Part shown: positions 5,511 to 8,702 of the stretch, piece after piece
How positions within the stretch are numbered: position 1 is the first letter of the stretch
How the letters are laid out: each line of letters begins with the position of its first letter
Source of the DNA: Nitrospirota bacterium
GTDB taxonomy: Bacteria; Nitrospirota; Thermodesulfovibrionia; Thermodesulfovibrionales; JdFR-86
Length of the DNA stretch: 8,702 nt
NCBI GenBank assembly: GCA_030667205.1
Contig: DAOUWH010000052.1
Span: 1 to 8,702 of the forward strand
Reading direction: 5' to 3'
Position numbers and translations under genes: made by a program
The notes under the pieces: generated by a model
The model's database searches: none
What the model was told of the DNA's origin: nothing
The model's input: only the letters and a program-made list of their open reading frames with translations

Positions 5511-7967
5511 ATGCCAGTCGAACCTTTAAAGGCGGAAGAACTTTACAAGTGCTGCGAGGTAGACATCCTGGATTTCGAGACCACTGCCGACATCAAGCCC
5601 AAAGACGGGACTATCGGACAGGAGAGGGCGATGCGCGCCCTCGATTTCGGCCTGACGCTCGATAGCAAGGGGTTTAATATCTTCATACTCGGCGAAAGCG
5701 GCACGGGCAAGATGACCACGATAAAAAACCTCCTCAAGAAGAGGTCGGCCGAGGAGCCAATACCTGATGACTGGTGCTACGTCTATAACTTCAAGAACCC
5801 CGATGTCCCGATGTCCGTCTCGCTTGAGCCCGGAAGGGCGATGGAGTTTCAGAAGGACATGGACAAGTTCATAAAGCTCCTCAAGGAAGAGCTCCTTAAG
5901 ATATTCGAGTCGAAAGAGTACGAAAAGCAGAAGAACAAGATAATGGAGGGGTTCCAGCAAAAACAGAAGGACCTCTTCAGCGAGCTCGACGACGAGGGCC
6001 ACAGGAGGGGCTTTTCCATCCGCAAGACCGTAAGCGGTCTCCTGATAGTGCCCGTTAAAAAATCCGGAGATCCGCTTAGCGAAGAGGAGTTCGATGCCCT
6101 CGAAGATAAGGAAAAAGAGGAGGTCGAGGCCATCGGCAAGGAGCTCCAGGAGAAGCTCAACGACATTGTCAGGAACGTAAAGGAAGAGGAAAAACTCGTC
6201 AAGGACAGGCTTGAGAAGCTGGAAAAAGACGTCGCCCTCTCTGTCGTGGGCCACCACATAGAGGAACTCGACGGCAAGTACGGCGACATTGAAAGGATAA
6301 AGGGCTATCTGAAGGACGTCATGGAGGACATACTCGAGCACCTCGAGGATTTCAAGGCCGGCGAAGAGCAGCCCGCGGCCTTCCCTTTCATGAAACCCGC
6401 CAAGGCAGAGCCTGCATTGAACCGCTATGCGGTCAACGTGCTCGTAAACAACAAGGAGACCGAGGGCGCCCCATGCGTATTCGAGAGCAACCCCACTTAT
6501 CTGAACCTCTTTGGCCGCATCGAGCACAAGTTCCAGTATGGCGTCGCGGCGACCGACTTTACGATGATCAAGCCCGGTGCGCTGCACAAGGCAAACGGGG
6601 GGTATCTCGTAGTCGATGCCCTTGACCTCCTGAGAAACATCCTCGCCTATGACGCCCTGAAGCGCTCCATACGTAACGGCGAGGTCAGGATGGAGGACAT
6701 ATGGGAGCAGTACAGGCTTATATCGACTACAGCGCTGAGGCCCGAGGCGATACCCCTCGACATCAAGGTGATACTCACCGGCAACCCGTATCTTTACTAC
6801 CTCCTTTATAACCTCGACGAGGAGTACAGGGAACTCTTCAAGGTCAAGGCCGACTTCGACAACCGCATGGAACGCAACGGGGCTTCCATAAAGAAATACG
6901 CGGAGTTCATAGCCTCCAAGTGCGAGGAAGAGGGCCTTTATCACTTTGACCGCTCTGGGACTGCGAAAGTGGTGGAGTACGGCTCGCGTCTTGCCGGAGA
7001 GCAGGACAAGCTCTCCTCGAAGTTCAGCGAGATATCCGACCTGCTGAGAGAGGCCCATTACTGGGCCTCGAAAAACGATAAAAACGTGGTGAACGTAGAG
7101 CACGTTGACAAGGCCCTCGACGAGAAGATCTACCGCAACAACCGCATCGAGGAGCGCCTGAGGGAGCTGATGGCCGACGGCACCCTTATTGTGGACACCT
7201 CGGGGGAGAGGGTAGGGCAGGTAAACGGCCTTGCCGTGCTGAGCCTCGGCGACTACAGCTTCGGCAAGCCCTCCAGGATTACCGCCACCACCTATGCCGG
7301 AAAGGCGGGCGTGGTCAACATCGAGCGCGAGACCAAGATGAGCGGCAAGATACACGAAAAGGCCATCCTCATCATCTCCAACTACCTCGGGAGCAAGTAC
7401 GCCACCAAAAAGCCCATAAGCCTCTCGGCCTCCATCACCTTCGAGCAGCTCTACGAGATGGTCGAGGGCGACAGCGCCACGTGCGCCGAGCTTTACGTGC
7501 TCCTGAGCAGCCTGGCAGGGGTGCCGCTTAAGCAGAGCATCGCCATCACCGGCTCCATGGACCAGCACGGCGACGTGCAGCCCATCGGCGGGGTCAACGA
7601 AAAGATCGAGGGTTTCTTCGACCTCTGCACGCTCAGGGGGCTTGACGGCTTGCACGGCGCGATAATACCCAGAAAGAATTTAAATAACCTGATGCTCAAA
7701 AGCTCGGTCGTAGACGCCGTAAAGGAGGGCAAGTTCAGGATATACCCCATCGACAGGATGGAGGAAGGCATTGAAATACTCACCGGCATGCCCGCCGGAG
7801 AGCTTCAAGAAGACGGCACCTATCCCGAGGACACCATAAACTACCTTGTCGCAAAACGCCTCGATGAGATATCAGAGGCCCTTAAGCCGAAAAAGGGAGA
7901 AAAAGAAGAGGAAGAGGAAAAAGAAGAGGTGAAAAGGACCGAAGAGGAAAAATCCGGAGGCAAATAA
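5511..7967 (+). CDS. Lon-like ATP-dependent protease (AAA_32 / LonB-like, COG1067)
   Basis: The 818 residues fit this family of AAA+ proteases that lack the LonA substrate-binding N-terminus. The start PLKAEELYKCCEVDILDFETT and TIGQERAMRALDFGL (34-48) are typical. Walker A is GESGTGKM (61-68), with Met where Thr/Ser usually coordinates Mg. A long charged, probably coiled-coil insertion (about 115-285) precedes a Walker B-like GGYLVVDALDLL (363-374). ILTGNP (421-426) resembles sensor 1, and R452 in FDNRMERN a possible Arg finger. The C-terminal Lon peptidase domain has S655 in EGDSAT and K698 in GGVNEKIEGFF, the Ser-Lys dyad. The last 25 residues are Lys/Glu-rich. No membrane segment is evident, so it is probably cytoplasmic and soluble. 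It is the last gene of the operon, 23 nt after xer. Confidence 0.93.
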   Translation: MPVEPLKAEELYKCCEVDILDFETTADIKPKDGTIGQERAMRALDFGLTLDSKGFNIFILGESGTGKMTTIKNLLKKRSAEEPIPDDWCYVYNFKNPDVPMSVSLEPGRAMEFQKDMDKFIKLLKEELLKIFESKEYEKQKNKIMEGFQQKQKDLFSELDDEGHRRGFSIRKTVSGLLIVPVKKSGDPLSEEEFDALEDKEKEEVEAIGKELQEKLNDIVRNVKEEEKLVKDRLEKLEKDVALSVVGHHIEELDGKYGDIERIKGYLKDVMEDILEHLEDFKAGEEQPAAFPFMKPAKAEPALNRYAVNVLVNNKETEGAPCVFESNPTYLNLFGRIEHKFQYGVAATDFTMIKPGALHKANGGYLVVDALDLLRNILAYDALKRSIRNGEVRMEDIWEQYRLISTTALRPEAIPLDIKVILTGNPYLYYLLYNLDEEYRELFKVKADFDNRMERNGASIKKYAEFIASKCEEEGLYHFDRSGTAKVVEYGSRLAGEQDKLSSKFSEISDLLREAHYWASKNDKNVVNVEHVDKALDEKIYRNNRIEERLRELMADGTLIVDTSGERVGQVNGLAVLSLGDYSFGKPSRITATTYAGKAGVVNIERETKMSGKIHEKAILIISNYLGSKYATKKPISLSASITFEQLYEMVEGDSATCAELYVLLSSLAGVPLKQSIAITGSMDQHGDVQPIGGVNEKIEGFFDLCTLRGLDGLHGAIIPRKNLNNLMLKSSVVDAVKEGKFRIYPIDRMEEGIEILTGMPAGELQEDGTYPEDTINYLVAKRLDEISEALKPKKGEKEEEEEKEEVKRTEEEKSGGK

Positions 7968-7999
7968 GCCCCGTTTTCCGACAAGCTTCCATATCTGAT

Positions 8000-8043
8000 A
8001 AAAAATACCTTTAGACAATTGCAATGTCTAAAGGTATTTTTTT
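8000..8043. terminator. Bidirectional rho-independent terminator between protease gene and gspG
   Basis: An 18-bp perfect stem (8000-8017 with 8025-8042) encloses a 7-nt loop. On the plus strand it ends in seven T (8037-8043); on the minus strand the complementary A-run gives six T. It lies 32 nt after the protease stop and 16 nt after the gspG stop, so it can serve both convergent genes. Confidence 0.93.
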
Positions 8044-8059
8044 GTTCGAATGGTTGTAG

Positions 8060-8497
8060 CTATTCCCAGCTTACGATGTCTTTGGCCTCGCCATCGCCGC
8101 CCTGCATGCCGTCCTTGCCGTATGAGAACATATCGTAGTCTCCGTGCGAGCCGGGAGACTGGTACTGATAGGGCTTGCCCCACGGGTCCATCGGAAGGGC
8201 CTTCTTAAGGTATGGCCCGTCCCAGGCATCGGAGCCGGAGCTGGTTATCAGTGCATTGAGGCCCTCGGAGGTGGTGGGGTAGTCTCCCGTGTCAAGGGCG
8301 AACTGGTCGAGCGCGGCGCCGAGGAGTTCTATCTGTGCCTTTGCCGCGGACTGCTTCCCCTTGCCGACCTTCTGGAAGAGCCTGGGCGCAACGAGTGCCG
8401 CAAGCAGCCCGATTATCACCATTACGACGAGCAGTTCCACGAGCGTGAAACCCCGCCTGTTACGGAGGATGCCTCTGCGGTCTGTCCTGGTATCCAT
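8060..8497 (-). CDS. gspG: Type II secretion system major pseudopilin GspG
   Basis: The 145-residue precursor has a 16-residue charged leader ending RRG, then FTLVELLVVMVIIGLLAALVAP. Cleavage and N-methylation after G16 by a prepilin peptidase would give a mature 129-residue protein with the key Glu at position 5 (E21). The hydrophobic helix anchors it in the inner membrane before pseudopilus assembly. GDYPTTSEGLNAL, DPWGKPYQYQSPG, the YDMFSYGKDG loop (calcium-site region in GspG) and the final DIVSW are GspG signatures that distinguish it from type IV pilins and GspH-K. The ATG at 8497 gives a normal leader length and has no Shine-Dalgarno. No other gsp gene is adjacent: a terminator follows and an archease gene diverges upstream, so it is probably monocistronic. 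Confidence 0.95.
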   Translation of the reverse strand: MDTRTDRRGILRNRRGFTLVELLVVMVIIGLLAALVAPRLFQKVGKGKQSAAKAQIELLGAALDQFALDTGDYPTTSEGLNALITSSGSDAWDGPYLKKALPMDPWGKPYQYQSPGSHGDYDMFSYGKDGMQGGDGEAKDIVSWE

Positions 8498-8504
8498 AAA
8501 TATT

Positions 8505-8510
8505 ATTATA
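8505..8510 (-). promoter_or_regulatory. -10 element of gspG (leaderless type)
   Basis: On the minus strand a perfect TATAAT ends 7 nt before the gspG ATG, the same geometry as at 3779-3792. No good -35 is seen at 16-18 bp, so an activator or alternative contacts may be needed. Confidence 0.5.
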
Positions 8511-8537
8511 CATTTTTTATGCGGAAGATAGCGGGGA

Positions 8538-8543
8538 TATAAT
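8538..8543 (+). promoter_or_regulatory. -10 element of the divergent archease gene
   Basis: A perfect TATAAT on the plus strand lies 43 nt before the proposed GTG start. The -35 region is poor (TTTTTA or TTTTAT). The predicted start near 8550 gives a leader of about 37 nt. It overlaps the gspG promoter region. Confidence 0.45.
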
Positions 8544-8586
8544 GAAAGGCTTGATTTGAAGGGGCCTGCGTGATAGGCTCATTTGT

Positions 8587-8702
8587 GTGGGCTACGAATA
8601 CCTGGATATCTCCGGAGACGCGGGCGTGCTGGCGTCGGGGGAGAGCCTTGAGGAGGTCTTTATAAGCGCCGCCCTCGGCATGTATAGTCTTGTTACAGAC
8701 CT
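8587..8702 (+). CDS. Archease (RtcB RNA ligase cofactor family), 3' partial
   Basis: The last 116 bases read GYEYLDISGDAGVLASGESL followed by EEVFISAALGMYSLVTD, matching the N-terminal third of archease: YLDxxxDxG, then G-x-SLEE-x-F and a hydrophobic helix. Archease (usually about 140 residues) activates the RNA ligase RtcB by promoting its guanylylation; D11 fits the conserved metal-binding Asp near the N-terminus. The usual HTAD reads ISGD here. The GTG at 8587 is the best start: it is adjacent to the conserved GYEYLD, has AGG at 8575-8577, and no ATG occurs in frame after the TGA at 8557-8559. The gene runs off the right edge. It is divergent from gspG. The call rests on only 38 residues. 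Confidence 0.75.
   Translation, partial: MGYEYLDISGDAGVLASGESLEEVFISAALGMYSLVTD

Noticed and set aside
5526..7655. Very long open frame (709 codons) on the minus strand
   Set aside because: It lies fully antisense to the Lon-like protease gene, whose family motifs and Ser-Lys dyad are clear. The antisense frame shows no recognisable domain and is explained by strong codon bias.
8144..8542. Plus-strand open frame opposite gspG
   Set aside because: The minus strand encodes a complete and canonical GspG with prepilin cleavage site; the plus frame has no recognisable features.
8542..8559. Five-codon upstream ORF (MKGLI) in frame with archease
   Set aside because: Its ATG overlaps the predicted -10 hexamer, so it would not be in the transcript from that promoter; most likely chance.

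Overview
The window reads as ordinary, densely coded bacterial chromosome. The DNA is GC-rich by eye, with heavy use of AGG for arginine and ATA for isoleucine in every gene. A type II secretion pseudopilin indicates a diderm (Gram-negative) cell. HrcA/CIRCE-type control of groESL, a Lon-like AAA_32 protease and a receiver protein with a deltaproteobacterial-style C-terminal domain suggest a Desulfobacterota/Nitrospirota-like lineage. That placement is inference; no marker here fixes the phylum. No phage, IS, CRISPR, tRNA or rRNA is visible.

Layout. (1) 1-660: the 3' part of a response-regulator gene whose start lies left of the window. (2) 661-2901: a groES-groEL heat-shock operon, with a perfect CIRCE operator at the promoter and a strong hairpin terminator after groEL. 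(3) 2914-2940: a short REP-like palindrome, followed by a single-gene unit encoding a TrmN6/YfiC-like adenine-N6 methyltransferase (2975-3679). (4) 3756-8042: a good sigma-70-type promoter, then a compact three-gene unit: a DEDDy exonuclease with an N-terminal HhH motif, a XerC/D-type tyrosine recombinase and an 818-residue Lon-like protease. It ends in a long, probably bidirectional terminator. (5) 8060-8497, minus strand: a stand-alone gspG major pseudopilin gene using the same terminator from the other side. (6) 8587 to the end: the start of an archease gene, divergent from gspG.

How the genes relate. groES and groEL form one chaperonin and share HrcA-type control. The exonuclease and recombinase genes are 1 nt apart and the protease follows after 23 nt, so co-transcription is very likely. 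The set combines DNA/RNA end processing, chromosome-dimer or site-specific recombination and protein turnover, but a shared pathway is only a hypothesis. GspG would build the T2SS pseudopilus, yet no other gsp gene lies beside it here. Archease is the usual partner of the RNA ligase RtcB, which may lie just past the right edge.

The most notable non-coding signal is that three genes (2975, 3792 and gspG at 8497) have a -10-like hexamer ending only 6-7 nt before the ATG and lack a well-placed Shine-Dalgarno. Their mRNAs may therefore be leaderless, whereas groES, groEL and the protease gene have normal ribosome binding sites. I see no clearly new multi-gene system in the window.
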